From assembly GCA_963971225.1 (NCBI GenBank), contig OZ020267.1, positions 125,702,068-125,766,067 on the forward strand: a stretch of DNA of 64,000 bases. The letters are read 5' to 3'. The notes under the pieces were generated by a model. It was given only the letters and a program-made list of their open reading frames with translations, had not been told where the DNA came from and searched no databases. The position numbers and the translations under genes are program-made. The stretch comes from Melieria omissa (taxonomy: Eukaryota; Arthropoda; Insecta; Diptera; Ulidiidae). Positions 45,600-56,066 of this stretch are shown here, one piece after another; position 1 is the first letter of the stretch; each line of letters begins with the position of its first letter.

Positions 45600-48080
45600 G
45601 TTTTGGCTCCATATCCTCTATTTACCAAAATTTTACCATAGCCTCTGCTATCTAATTGTGCTAGCAATTTGATGGTGGAATCCTTTGAATTAATCTACCT
45701 ACCCACAGTTTGTTGAGTGGGTCGTAGCGACTAAAACGTCCTCTTGAAGACCGATACGTAGTTGCGGGGGAGCTTCTACAACTGCAGAAGAAATAAAAGC
45801 AATTTACAATTTCCATACAATTTCTGTACAGAACACTCACTATCTGAGGGAACTCCAGATGTGACGATCAAGGGCCTGAGTAAGCATCATTAAACACAAC
45901 TCCACAATACAACCACCTATAGTCTTATTGAAGCTTGTTTGCTTCAGTAAGGATAAAAATATCCTTGCTGCCCAGTGCTGAGTATAAAAATAATGCATTC
46001 ATAAGTGTTTTAGGCAAAATATCTTTAATATGTGCAAAATATTTCCAACGCAACATCACAGCGTATTCTCAGAATCTCTTCACTTCTAGTATCTCTTCTT
46101 CATGCATTTTTTATGTATTGTGTTGTTATGGTTATCGCCATTAAAGCATCTAACTGGAAGCTGCATAGAATTTGCAAAAATGCCAAAAGCCAACCTATAT
46201 TCGCCATAATACACAACATACTTTGCGCCAAGCTTTCGACACACATACACATACACTCCGGCTCACATAAATATTATATCAAATATAGATATACTTAGAT
46301 GTGTGTGCGGCAAAAAGTTAAAGTGGCAGCTGGCAAGTGGAAGGCGAGCTGGTAATGTTTCGAAAAGTAGCAAAGTAAGGAAAAAGTATGTGTAGACGAA
46401 ACTGCAGTAAAGTTGACTAAAGACGGTTAAAATAATGCGGAATGCATTAGCAACTGGAAGGAGGAGATGGGGGGGCAACTGTTGCTGCTGTTGCTACTGT
46501 TGAACCCTTGCAGACCACCAACTTGGCAGATTGTCAGGAGAGCAGAAGGTGTGAATGTGTAAAATATTGTTTCATATTTCTTGGCTTTCTCTTGCTTTGC
46601 CATTTTTTTCACTTTAATTCTTTTTTGGGTTCACCAACGGAAAGTAAGCGGAAGTAAAGAGTGTTGTTATCTGATATGTTGGCGGCAGAGAGCAGATGTT
46701 GCACTTTGGTGGTATGTAAAGCAAAGGTTGCAACAATGTGTGCGACATTTGTTTTGGATTAAAAAAAACAAAATTTGCTTTATAGTTTGAAGCAACTTGT
46801 TTGCATTAAACATGGAATTGCATGATTGCTACATGATAGATGGTGAGAGCTTGAGAAGGTGAAGAATTTGAATATGGAAGGATATATGCCACTTTATTAT
46901 GCATCGAAGATAGAATAGACCTTAGTGGTTTGAGTTCATTAGTTTTAATACTTAAAAACTAAAACAAATATAATAAAACTAGGTTCCATGTGGAGCTCGA
47001 AGAAAGTGTTTAAACTGCAAAAGACTGGGAAAGTATGAACAAATTTCTAAAATTTTTTTTAGATATAAGTTTGGAGAGATGTATGAAAGTTAGATAAGTA
47101 TTAGACGGGAGTTATAAGTTTTGTGAGTCAGGTAGTGGGGCAAAGTTTCATCAACATTATGAAAATCTGTTATATTGTTTTGTATGGAGACGTCCCACCT
47201 GAAATTAATTCCTTAACTTATTTACTTTCACTCAACTGGACTATTGGAAATTTTTCAACAAACGAGAAAGAAACAGAAATAACCTTTGGTGAAGACGAAG
47301 TCACCTTCTTTACCTTTTCGACTCCGGATTTAACCCTCTGTCTCGATATAACTTTTTGGTATTTAAATCATGAAACACTTTCCTGAGAAGTGTGCACACG
47401 ACATTTTAAGTTGCCACGGCTCTTTGTCAGAATTCTAAAGCTGGTTTACTTTTGAACAATTTTAGCTTAAAACGGGTTAAATAAATTTTGTATCAATATT
47501 TTTTAATTACACAAATATTATTTCATATTTATTGGAAAATACAAAATTATCACTTTTTGATATTATTTAACCACATTATTGAGGAAACTGGGTTTTGATC
47601 AAACGCGCCCAATTCGTAGACTTCAATTGGAACACAAACTTTCGCTGATATCGCTGCAAATTATTGAAAATTTGTTTTGGGATAACAGTAAAATTGTTGT
47701 TATCTGTTTTGAATCCACTTCTAAAAATATTAATTTTTTGGTACTTACTTAGATTAAACCCATAAATCAATCGTAGGTTTTGCTATAAGGTGACAAATAG
47801 GTGAAGTTGCTCTCAGCTGGGCAGAATTTTACGCCTTTTAGGACGTTTTTAGTGAGCAAGATTTTCCCTTTCCCACAGCCCACGTCTGCAACTTTTCCAA
47901 GTTGAGATTTTAGCTCAACTTTTCTGCCTTCTGGAAATTTTTGCCTTAGCTAAATTGATTTTGTGTTTTAGAGAATTTTTAATTTTACCACTGAAGGTTC
48001 AGGTTACCAATATACATTTTGTCATCTGCACAATTTTTTTATTTTTTATTTATATATCACTTTCACACTGGAAAAAAGCC
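45600..48080. other. Long non-coding stretch, nothing recognised
   Basis: Mixed composition, a GC-richer part at 46260-46760, and short open frames without similarity. TTTAACCCTCTGTC (47331) and AAACGGGTTAAAT (about 47467) look like possible TTAA ends but share only seven bases. Confidence 0.3.
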
Positions 48081-48241
48081 ATATTGCCGTGAAACTAGAG
48101 AACAAACAATGTAATACTGCGCACTCAGTTTTTCATTTGTATATCCTTTGCCCTTTTAAAAGGACTTCAAAATTTTGAAGGGGATATAAAATTGAAAAAA
48201 TATAAAATATACTTACTCTTCTAAGAATAAGGCGATATGTA

Positions 48242-49528
48242 TCAGGTGTACAACTTTGCTTCCGCCGTTTTTTTTCCAAAATTAAAAACTTTATTGCGAA
48301 AAAGTGCTTACAGATGTATTATTCAAAGTATTGTCCGTCGCTAGCGACAACTTTCTCCCATCTTTCCGGCAATTTTCGGATCCCGGCTCGAAAAAAGGAG
48401 TCCTCTTTTGACGCTATCCATGAAGCAATCCATTTTTCCAATTCTTCGAAGGATTGAAAATGTTGATCTGCCAGGCCGTGTGCCATCGAACGGAATAGGT
48501 GGAAGTCAGAAGGGGCGACATCTGGGGAATACGGCGGGTGGGGCAAGACTTCCCATTTCAGCGTTTCCAGGTACTTTTTGACCACTTTTGCGACGTGAGG
48601 CCGAGCATTGTCGTGTTGGAGGATGACTTTGTCATGTCGCTCTTGATATTGTCGCCGCTGTTCTTTTAGCGCGCGACTAAGGCGCATCAGTTGCGTTCGG
48701 TAGCGATCTCCTGTGATGGTTTCACCCGGTTTTAAGAGCTCGTAGTAAATCACACCGAGCTGATCCCACCAAATACAAATCATAACCTTGGCGCCGTGAA
48801 TATTCGGTTTTGCCTTCGACGAAGAAGCATGCCCGGGCTTTCCCCATGATTTTCTGCGTTTAGGATTATCGTATCGAACCCACTTTTCATCACCGGTTAC
48901 GATTCGATGTAAAAACCCCTTACGATTTTGTCTTTGAAGCAGTTGCTCACATACAAATAGACGGCGCTCGATGTCCCTCGGTTTCAACTCGTACGGCACC
49001 CAGTTTCCTTCTTTCTGAATCATGCCCAGGGCCTTGAGACGTTTTGAAATGGCTTGCTGACTCACTCCCAACGATTCGGCAAGCTCTTCTTGGGTTTGGC
49101 ACGAATCTTCATCAAGCAATGCTTCTAGTTGTTCATCTTTGAAGGTTTTTTCTCTTCCACCACCATGTTTGTCTTCGACATCGAAATCACCATTTTTAAA
49201 ACGTTGAAACCACTCCCGACACGTTCTTTCACTCAGAGCAGCATCACCGTAAGTTTCTGAGAGCATTCGATGCGCTTCAGCTGCATTTTTTTTCGAATTG
49301 TAACAGAAAAGTAAAACTTCCCGCAAATGGCGAGAATTGGGCACATAAACGGATATTTTCGAGCGTGAATAATACGAAAACAAGAACAACTGTCACTGAA
49401 ACGGCGATGACAATTCGTTAGGCACTGTCCACACTCACTTTAAAGGCATTACCATCTATGTATTTCAACCAGCCTCAGCCGGTACAGCCACCTATCGGAA
49501 AACGGCGGAAGCAAAGTTGTACACCTGA
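48242..49528 (-). mobile_element. Full-length mauritiana/rosa-type mariner (1287 bp)
   Basis: Perfect 30-bp TIRs beginning TCAGGTGTACAACTTTGCTT, TA on both sides (48240-48241, 49529-49530), and a complete transposase frame on the minus strand. It differs from the two deleted copies at only a handful of positions, so the family moved recently. It is inserted in an older fold-back arm. Confidence 0.96.
48319..49356 (-). pseudogene. Mariner transposase, 345 codons, start codon ATG changed to ATA
   Basis: The frame is uninterrupted for 345 codons, the length of Mos1-type transposases. It contains HTH1 (SERTCREWFQRFKNGDF), HTH2 (QEELAESLGVSQQAISKRLK), WVPYEL, IVTGDEKW (first Asp), VILQHDNARPH (second Asp) and PYSPDVAPSDFHLF (third Asp, D34D spacing), ending KVVASDGQYFE. 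The codon that is ATG in both deleted copies is ATA here (49356-49354). The open frame extends 11 codons further upstream without an ATG, and the next in-frame ATG is at 49266-49264, which would remove the first 30 residues of the DNA-binding domain. Unless a non-AUG start works, the protein is not made normally. Subfamily (mauritiana versus rosa) is from overall resemblance. Confidence 0.88.
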
Positions 49529-49640
49529 TATATCAAATGAAAGAGGAAAGGCTCAAAAATTTAAATAAAATTGTTTTTTAATCCATTTGTAAAAGAAAGG
49601 ATATGAGAAAGGAAATTTTATATCCTTAAAAATTTATACA

Positions 49641-49930
49641 GAATTTTCTTGAAAACTAACTATGTTCAAACGCAAAATCTCCTTGATAACGTGTCATGTT
49701 AAGTTAAAAGTTAAAAAAACATAAGCATAGACCATTAATTTTTCTTCCCGTGTTAAAACGATGGGTATGTCAACAGTCGTATAATCAAAAATTTATTCAG
49801 TCATTATTTAATACGACTTTTATTTATTTATTTACGAAATCTTTAAAAACAATTCGCAGTTTTAGATGTTAGCTCGCAATATTTCAGCATTGCTCCAGCT
49901 GCCATAAGCTGGGATGTCAATGTCAGTGAA
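49641..49930. other. AT-rich non-coding stretch
   Basis: Nothing recognised between the mariner-bearing arm and the next element. Confidence 0.3.
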
Positions 49931-49936
49931 GCATTA

Positions 49937-50887
49937 CCCTACAAGGAATGCCTAACCGAAACTCCAGAAAAAAGTTCAAAATTTGTCTAAAAACTAACAC
50001 ATGCATAAAAATATCCCAAATCTCACTAACACATACAAATCTGCATTTCACATTTTGGGATTTTTTCTAGTAAGTGGGAATGAAAGAATATATTCGCATT
50101 AATACCTTCCATATTCTCTGTATGAAAGAGTGAGATGGCGATATAAACGTGGTGCGTCACCTGATTTCACAATGTCAGTGCTGAATTGAAATTTGTGTCG
50201 CGATGTTGAACAATCGGAGGGAATCCAAATAAAGTTAAGTATTAAAGGAGTAAAATTAAAGTTAAATCAAATAAAAATCTGAAATTCTTTTATTCAGACA
50301 AAGTGCGGAAGGAAGGACGATCTGATTGCGGTGATCAGACAACATGTTACCAGCACATTTCAACCATGAAGGCAAATGAGGCAAGCGTCCGTTGGAATCT
50401 ACGTTTGCCGAAAGTCTGTCCGTCTGTCTTACGTATTTTTTTATTGGCTTAATTTTATTAAATTTAGTTTCTTACGTTTTTCTTTCAATAAATAAATAAA
50501 TTTGAATTAATTTAATTTTTATTAGTATCAGATAGGTCTAACTGGTTTACCGGTTAGGCGTAACTGGTTTATACGGTAGACATACCGATTCGTACGTTAT
50601 GCCTACCAGATAGGTCTGACCGGTTTGTCGGTTAGACGTAACTGAATGGTACATGCGAGACTCCATGTGAGTAAGCGAGACAGCTGTACGTTTATCAAGG
50701 TTTCAGAGTGCATGTGTTAGAAGGTGATATCAAATCACACGGACACAAAATCAAGTCACACGTACACAAAAGGACTAGTCAGATTTTTCACACTGCTAGA
50801 ACAAATCTGACTAGAAATATAACCGATATGTTGGTTATGTATACCGGTTATATAACTAGTCATATGACCGGTAGTCTCCTTGTAGGG
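49937..50887 (+). mobile_element. Unclassified TA-flanked element A (951 bp), CCCTACAAGGA ends
   Basis: Ends CCCTACAAGGA and TCCTTGTAGGG are 11-bp inverted repeats, flanked by TA (49935-49936, 50888-50889). The right third holds many variants of ACCGGTTA/AACTGGTTT/CCGATATG between 50525 and 50875. A polyadenylation-like AATAAATAAATAAATT precedes that block at about 50488. The interior shows no protein I recognise. Confidence 0.6.
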
Positions 50888-51052
50888 TACGCTGCAACAA
50901 CCACCACTTCAATTTACACGAGTGAAGCCGTTCCCTGTCAGACAGACCTAACCGAAACACCAACACCTTGATGCAAAAATTGAATGCAACTAATACATAT
51001 GCATTTCTTTCAAATTCCAAAATTAATTTTATTCTATGTTCAAACGTTAGCG

Positions 51053-51238
51053 AGAAAAGGAAGATTTAAGCAATTAATAATTTATGTATGAAAGAATGAG
51101 ATAGCGATATATTTAGACATGGCACATGCCACCAGACCTAACCGAAAAGGAAGATTCAAGCAATTAATAATTTCTGTATGAGAGAATGAGATAGCGATAT
51201 ACAAATGGCACGTGCCACCAGATGTCAGACCTAACCTA
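51053..51238 (+). repeat. ~90-bp tandem duplication inside element B
   Basis: AAAAGGAAGATTTAAGCAAT then TAATAATTTATGTATGA, GAATGAGATAGCGATATA and GGCACATGCCACCAGACCTA is followed at 51147 by the same series with small changes. Element A has a single diverged unit at about 50119-50160 (TGTATGAAAGAGTGAGATGG then CGATATA). Confidence 0.75.
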
Positions 51239-51332
51239 CAAATAAAACAAACACGACCGCCAAACTTACGATTATCACGTGCGAGAATTGTGAGTTCAAG
51301 TTTAAATAAAAATAATAATAATTATAATAAGA

Positions 51333-51498
51333 ATGAACAGAAAACCTGAGAAATCTGGTAAGTAATACGTTAACTGCTCCTCTGTGTATCTTTTCTAGCA
51401 TTTATTTCTTTACAGATCCTAAAATGTACAAACAAACGTCCAAGACCGGAAAATATAACGACGAAGGTTCAACGCCCATGAAGAACAGTGACAGTTAA
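51333..51498 (+). CDS. Possible two-exon micro-gene (35 aa) in element B
   Basis: An ATG at 51333 opens MNRKPEKS. A candidate 58-nt intron 51358-51415 runs from GTAAGT to TTTCTTTACAG. After splicing the frame continues DPKMYKQTSKTGKYNDEGST and PMKNSDS to TAA at 51496-51498. Without splicing it hits a stop within the intron. A perfect 15-bp hairpin (ACTGTCCTCCAGTTT, loop GTTA) follows at 51501-51534 and AAATAAAA at about 51563 could serve polyadenylation. The peptide is hydrophilic, lysine- and serine-rich, and unknown to me. The short intron fits fly gene structure, but a chance arrangement is possible. Confidence 0.25.
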
Positions 51499-51500
51499 AA

Positions 51501-51534
51501 CTGTCCTCCAGTTTGTTAAAACTGGAGGACAGTA
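51501..51534. repeat. Perfect 15-bp stem hairpin
   Basis: ACTGTCCTCCAGTTT and AAACTGGAGGACAGT are exact inverse copies separated by four bases (GTTA), directly after the stop codon of the possible micro-gene. It could act at the RNA level or be a small inverted duplication. Confidence 0.8.
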
Positions 51535-51623
51535 AATAACAGCAAATGAATGAAAAAAATTAAATAAAAAACCAATACTTTTATATAATTGTGTCTTCTT
51601 CTTCTTATTACTACCCGATAGAT

Positions 51624-51780
51624 CTAACTGATATTTCGGTTATATGTACCCGATTTGTACGTTAGTCCTAACAAATATATACGTTAGGGCTACCTGGTAT
51701 GTCTAACTGATATGTCGGTTATATGTACCCGATTTGTACGTTAGTCCTAACAAATATATACGTTAGGACTACCTGTTATG
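51624..51780 (+). repeat. 79-bp tandem repeat, two units
   Basis: CTAACTGATATTTCGGTTAT then ATGTACCCGATTTGTACG, TTAGTCCTAACAAATATATA and CGTTAGGGCTACCTGG is followed 79 bases later by a nearly identical unit (TTT to TGT and GGGC to GGAC changes). Confidence 0.9.
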
Positions 51781-52022
51781 ACTAACCAATATATCCGTCA
51801 TAGCTAACTAAGTGAGCGAGATGGCTATACGCTTGTTCAGGCTTTAAAGTGCGTGCGTTGGAAGGTGATACAAAATCACATGTACACAAGAGTTTCCGTC
51901 AGATTTTGCACACGCTCTGAACAAATCTAACTGAAACTTTGTTCCGGACGCTAACAGATATATCAGTTATACACTACCAGTTATATAACCGGTTATATAA
52001 CCGATAGTGTTCTTGTAGGGTA

Positions 52023-53391
52023 GTTATGGTCACACAAAGCTATACAATTTTTTGTAGTTGTAATAAAGTAACCAAAGTGTGATGAAAATCGAATCCTGAT
52101 GTGTTTGTCGTAAATGCATCCAGCACAGTGGGGTAAGCTAGGGAGATTTTTCGGCACTCGCCCTCATTCGAAGCAGATAAGTAAATGCAATGCAGCTCAT
52201 TCCATGTGGCTTTGCATGTTTCAAGTATTATTTAGTTATTTATTTATTTACAAGACTGAGGCAAAAACTCCAAGCGAGCCAAGTGGCCATTTTGCTTCCC
52301 GAGCTAAATACCATGAAATAAATAAAAAATTATATTGCAAGAAAAATCTCAAAGTGTTTGTTGATACCAACCTCAAAGTCAAGTAAAAGTGTCATTCTGG
52401 TTCAATTGGTTGCCTTCAAGTAGTCTTTCTCAAACGTTCCTCCAAGAACGTGAACAGCAGCTCAAAGGTGTTCACGTTCAAAGCATTGTTGTTGACGTTA
52501 TCCCACATGAGACCGAAATTTTAGCAACATTGAATGCTTCAAGTAGAATTGCTATCAAATCCTACAAGTTCTTCGAAATATGTGGCACTCACGGTTGCTT
52601 TGAATATTGTTATTTTGTACAGTTTATCTGAAAATATTTTGTATTTTTAATGGTTTGATTTCATATAGTCCAATGTCATTAGCAGCCCGATGAGTAAAAA
52701 GCTCTTCCTTGTCTGTCGGCTGCTTTTTTTTTCCAAGTTTTGTGTACATTGCATTTGTAAACTTTACTATTTCGTTAGAACAGGCAATCCAACACAATCG
52801 ACCTAAAAAATTACATAATTAATTAATTAATTGGCTCTGTATAAAGTTCCATCATTTTAGTATATTTTCTATCTTTACATACCTGGAGAAAAAAACCACT
52901 GCATCTACTTTTCCGTTCAGAATATTTTTTTACCTTATTTCTGGTGATAATGGCGCTTACATATTAAAGATACTTCCATTCTGACCAATCAAAATGCTTT
53001 CAGTTAGAGCTTCCAAACATTCGTCGCCTGTATTATTTCAGTTCAATTTGGATCTTCCGAATTTTCAGCTTGTTTGCTAAATTCGGAAAAAGCATCATCA
53101 TTTCAAATAATCCACTGCACTGTTTCAGAATTTTTCCCAATTTGCTGCCAGTTAGCTATTTTTTACTTTAAAGTGTAACTTTATAGTGTAACACTGGACA
53201 CAGCTTTTTTTCAGACTTTTTATGAACTTTAACTTGCTTGCAATTTCTTTTGGCAGTTTATGAAAATTATTCGAGGAAAGCGCACATAATTCGAAAAAAT
53301 TAACAATATTCCCACTCATCTTTAACTAAAAGTAAAGGACTACTACGTAAATTTTTTTTTGCAAATGAGTTTCTGAAGCTCACTTCTAAGT
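52023..53391. other. Non-coding stretch, nothing recognised
   Basis: Open frames at 52114-52386 and 52389-52631 (90 and 80 codons) have no recognised similarity. ATTAATTAATTAATTGG near 52818 is a short simple repeat. Confidence 0.3.
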
Positions 53392-53975
53392 TTAACCCAT
53401 TACTGCCTGCATATAGTTCTAGCCAGCGGATTTTGTCGAAATTTACATATGTTGGTAAGGGGTGCTTAGAATAGTTATACACAAAAATTCAGGTATCTAC
53501 CTGATATAGCACCTGAGATATAGAGGGGGTGAAATTTCACCCATCCGGCACCAGGTGTGCCGAAATATCCATATATTGCAAGAAGCTTGGTTGATTTCTT
53601 ATTGCCTGTTGAAAATTGCCGATATAATTAATTATTTTTATTTTTACGTTTATTTAATTATGGAAAGGACTATCTATTATAAAAAAGTAGCTGGGGTCTT
53701 CAGCTTTCATAAATGGGGCCAATCCCAACTACTAATTCCACCTATCTTCTCCCCCTGGAGCTATTCCTACCTTTCTTCCTACCTAGGACCCTACGACAGT
53801 AAACTTGCTAAATTATTAAAATCTATTATCTATTATCTTGACTACTAACAAAAGAAAATGTGTATGACAATGTCGGCGCATGAAATTGGCGCCAAAATAA
53901 ATGACGGTTTTCCATTCTATGTTTTGCACGTAAAATTATAAATGAAGGCGAGAATTAACAAAAAAATCAATGAAA

Positions 53976-54180
53976 ATGATTCGCAGACGTGAAGTTTTGA
54001 GCACCTTCAAAATAAATGACATAATTGAGGAAGAACGGAGTGAGCACGAAGACATCGCAAGTCTTGGCTGAGCAGACGATATAGACGTAGTGCTTTACCA
54101 CCCGATCGTGTGATTGACTTGACCGACGATGACAAACTTGTGATCAACGACACTGATCAAATTTTACCATCTGAGTAAGC
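53976..54180 (+). pseudogene. piggyBac-like transposase N-terminal remnant
   Basis: From ATG at 53976 the frame reads MIRRREVLSTFKINDIIEEE then RSEHEDIASLG before a stop. Later text (DDDKLVINDTDQILPSE in a shifted frame) is acidic, as is usual in the N-terminal region of piggyBac-like transposases. Only position inside the element and this acidity support it. Confidence 0.4.
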
Positions 54181-54214
54181 CGGAGTAATGGAAGTAATGG
54201 AGTCACCCAATACA

Positions 54215-54713
54215 TACAGCTAAAAGATATGACCGTAAGCAATCTAAGCATATTTTCATTGACCAACCAGATCCCATTTTTACATACAACCAACGAATGA
54301 GTGGAGTTGATTTAGTAGATAAAGGCATTGCGAACTACAGAATCCGGGTTCGTGAAAAAAAATGGTACTGGCCTTTGATAAGTAGTGTGTTCGATGCCTT
54401 AAACGCCTGGATATTGCATTGCTTGCTTCAAAATTTTAATAAAAGCAAGCCGATGGCGCAATTCGAGCTTCGACGTGATGTTGTTAAGAGTTGGTTGCCC
54501 CCAATTGAACGGAACGTACAATCCAAGAGATCATTTAGCACAGTGACACCAAGTCAAAAACGAGTTCGGAAAGATGGGATTGGCTACTTACCACAACGAG
54601 GAGACAAATACCGTCGTTGCAACCATTGTTAAGGAAAAACCTTCTTTGCATGCATGCAGTGTGACGTGTGCCTGCATACAAAAAACTGTTTCGAAAATTA
54701 TCATAATGGTGAA
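54215..54713 (+). pseudogene. piggyBac-like transposase C-terminal part with broken cysteine domain
   Basis: KRYDRKQSKHIFIDQPDP leads into RMSGVDLVDKGIANYRIRVR then EKKWYWPLISSVFDALNAWI, the signature of the last catalytic block of piggyBac transposases (M.GVDxxDxxxxxYRxxxRxKKWYWPL). RRCNHC ends at an in-frame TAA (54630-54632). The same frame then continues GKTFFACMQCDVCLHTKNCF then ENYH, the rest of the C-terminal cysteine-rich domain. So one stop splits the zinc-binding domain, and the earlier catalytic Asp residues are deleted. Not functional. Confidence 0.85.
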
Positions 54714-55249
54714 AATCCGACCAAACGAACAACACATTGATTTTATTGATATCAAAACTATTACAATATTAAAAATTTCTTCTAAGTACCAAAAACTCTT
54801 TTTCTAAGTACCAAAATAATAACGCGCAATTTTTGAAACTTCGGTACACCTGGTGCCGGACGGGTGAAATTTCACCCCATTCTGGAAAATCATTCATTGT
54901 ACACAGGTAGATAGTACAAGCAATACCAAAAATTCACAGAAGATAGGCAGGGCAATGCACTACATACTCCAGAGAAAACTGCTGGAATTTCCAATATTTA
55001 CTATTTTTTAAGAATTTTAAACTTCTCGATAAAGTAAACAAAAAAAGTTAGTCAACTTTAAACACGGATTGGGATAACTTAATGCCACAATTCTTCAATA
55101 TTATTAAACACGAAATAAACCTGCATCTATTCCAATTCATTCTGCCAAAATTTCAGCCAAATCGCATAACACATTTAGTCAGGGGGGCCAAAGGAAAATC
55201 ACCTTTCCAGGGGGTGAAATTTCACCCCATCCGGCTGGAATGGGTTAAG

Positions 55250-55800
55250 TTGTAATTTGTAAAAATTTTTTGACAAACTAAGTTTGTATATTTTAAAATT
55301 GAATTTTTTACCAAAGAGTAGAGTCGACCCATTAATCCGTATAGGCATCGACTAGTATCGGCCATAAAATTTGGTATCAGCATCTGCCTTTTTTGGCTTT
55401 AATTTCTGCTTCCATGCTTCCATGTTGAAGCTGAATTACTATATTTTTATTTTTATTTTTTGTTTAATTTTTTTAATTTTCTTATATTTTTAATTTTTTT
55501 ATTTAATGTGTTATTTATGTGAAATATGTTACAAACAAATATTATATATTTGTTATAGCCTCTTCGATTCTGTTCTTTTGAAAAATAAACCGTTTTTCAT
55601 TGAATCTATTCGTTTAATTTCTTCTACGGAATCGGCATCGGCATTGGCCAAAAAAGTGTGAATAGGCGGACTCTAGACTAGAGTGCCTGCGGTTCAGTTC
55701 TGGGTTTAAGTTACAATTTGCAAAAGTTATTTAGCAAAGTTAGTTTGTATACTTCAAAAGTTTCTATTAAAGTATGCAATTATTTTGATTATATTTTTAA
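55250..55800. other. AT-rich non-coding stretch
   Basis: GTAATTTGTAAAAATTTTTTGACAA (about 55251) resembles ACAATTTGCAAAAGTTATTTAGCAA (about 55712), each followed by a GTTTGTATA block; it is a weak direct repeat. No gene. Confidence 0.35.
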
Positions 55801-55808
55801 TACTAATT

Positions 55809-55967
55809 AAAAAGGGGAAAACTTTGACCCCCCTAAAAAAATTCAGTAAACTTTCAAAACGCCGATACACGTATATTTTTTTTTGGTCCCCTCTACCAGA
55901 ATGCGTTGTCAGAACCTTGTTATTTTTTTTGTGTTGTGCAGTATAATTTATAATTATTATTTATATA
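55809..55967 (+). repeat. Dispersed repeat, copy 2 (partner at 36440-36640)
   Basis: ACCCCCCTAAAAAAATTCAG, then TTTCAAAACGCCGATACACG, TACCAGAATGCGTTGTCAGA and GTGTTGTGCAGTATAAT parallel the 36.4-kb copy but lack its tandemly doubled segment. It abuts the transposon that begins at 55968. Confidence 0.65.
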
Positions 55968-56066
55968 GGGTGTTTTTTTTAGAGGTTTGTTTTTCGAATA
56001 GAGATAAAACTGGCATTTTGTGGTCAAATCTGGCAACTCTAATGTCATTTATGTTCAGTTTGGTTT

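Larger units (their letters stand above)
48085..49640 (+). mobile_element. Decayed fold-back arm interrupted by a mariner
   Basis: Left of the mariner, AAACTAGAGAACAAACAATG, then TTTTAAAAGGACTTCAAAAT and TAAGAATAAGGCGATATG, and right of it TATCAAATGAAAGAGGAAAG, follow the left arm of the 26069 element (AAACTAGGGGCC, TTTTAAAAGGACTTTGAAAT, TAGAATAACAATATGGG, TATCAAATGAAAGAGAAAAA). The TA used by the mariner falls inside this arm. Confidence 0.75.
50932..52020 (+). mobile_element. Related element B (~1.09 kb), right end TCTTGTAGGG
   Basis: The right part parallels element A block by block: GAGCGAGATGGCTATACG (A: AAGCGAGACAGCTGTACG), GAAGGTGATACAAAATCACA (A: GAAGGTGATATCAAATCACA), CAGATTTTGCACACGCT (A: CAGATTTTTCACACTGCT), GTTATATAACCGGTTATATA and TCTTGTAGGG. 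TA follows at 52021-52022. The left end is probably the altered CCCTGTCAGACAGACCTAAC at 50932 (A: CCCTACAAGGAATGCCTAAC). It contains a 79-bp tandem repeat at 51624-51780. Confidence 0.5.
53396..55244 (+). mobile_element. piggyBac-like element, internally deleted (1849 bp), TTAA flanks
   Basis: Ends CCCATTACTGCC and (inward) CCCATTCCAGCC are flanked by TTAA at 53392-53395 and 55245-55248. The perfect 16-bp palindrome GGGTGAAATTTCACCC occurs three times, near the left end (53527) and right end (54862, 55212). An inverted subterminal pair, CCGGCACCAGGTGTGCCGAA (53546) and TTCGGTACACCTGGTGCCGG (54840), faces inward. It encodes the two ends of a piggyBac transposase; the centre is missing. Confidence 0.88.

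Noticed and set aside
47331..47475. Possible TTAA-flanked MITE
   Set aside because: The putative ends share only TTAACCC; too little to support an element.
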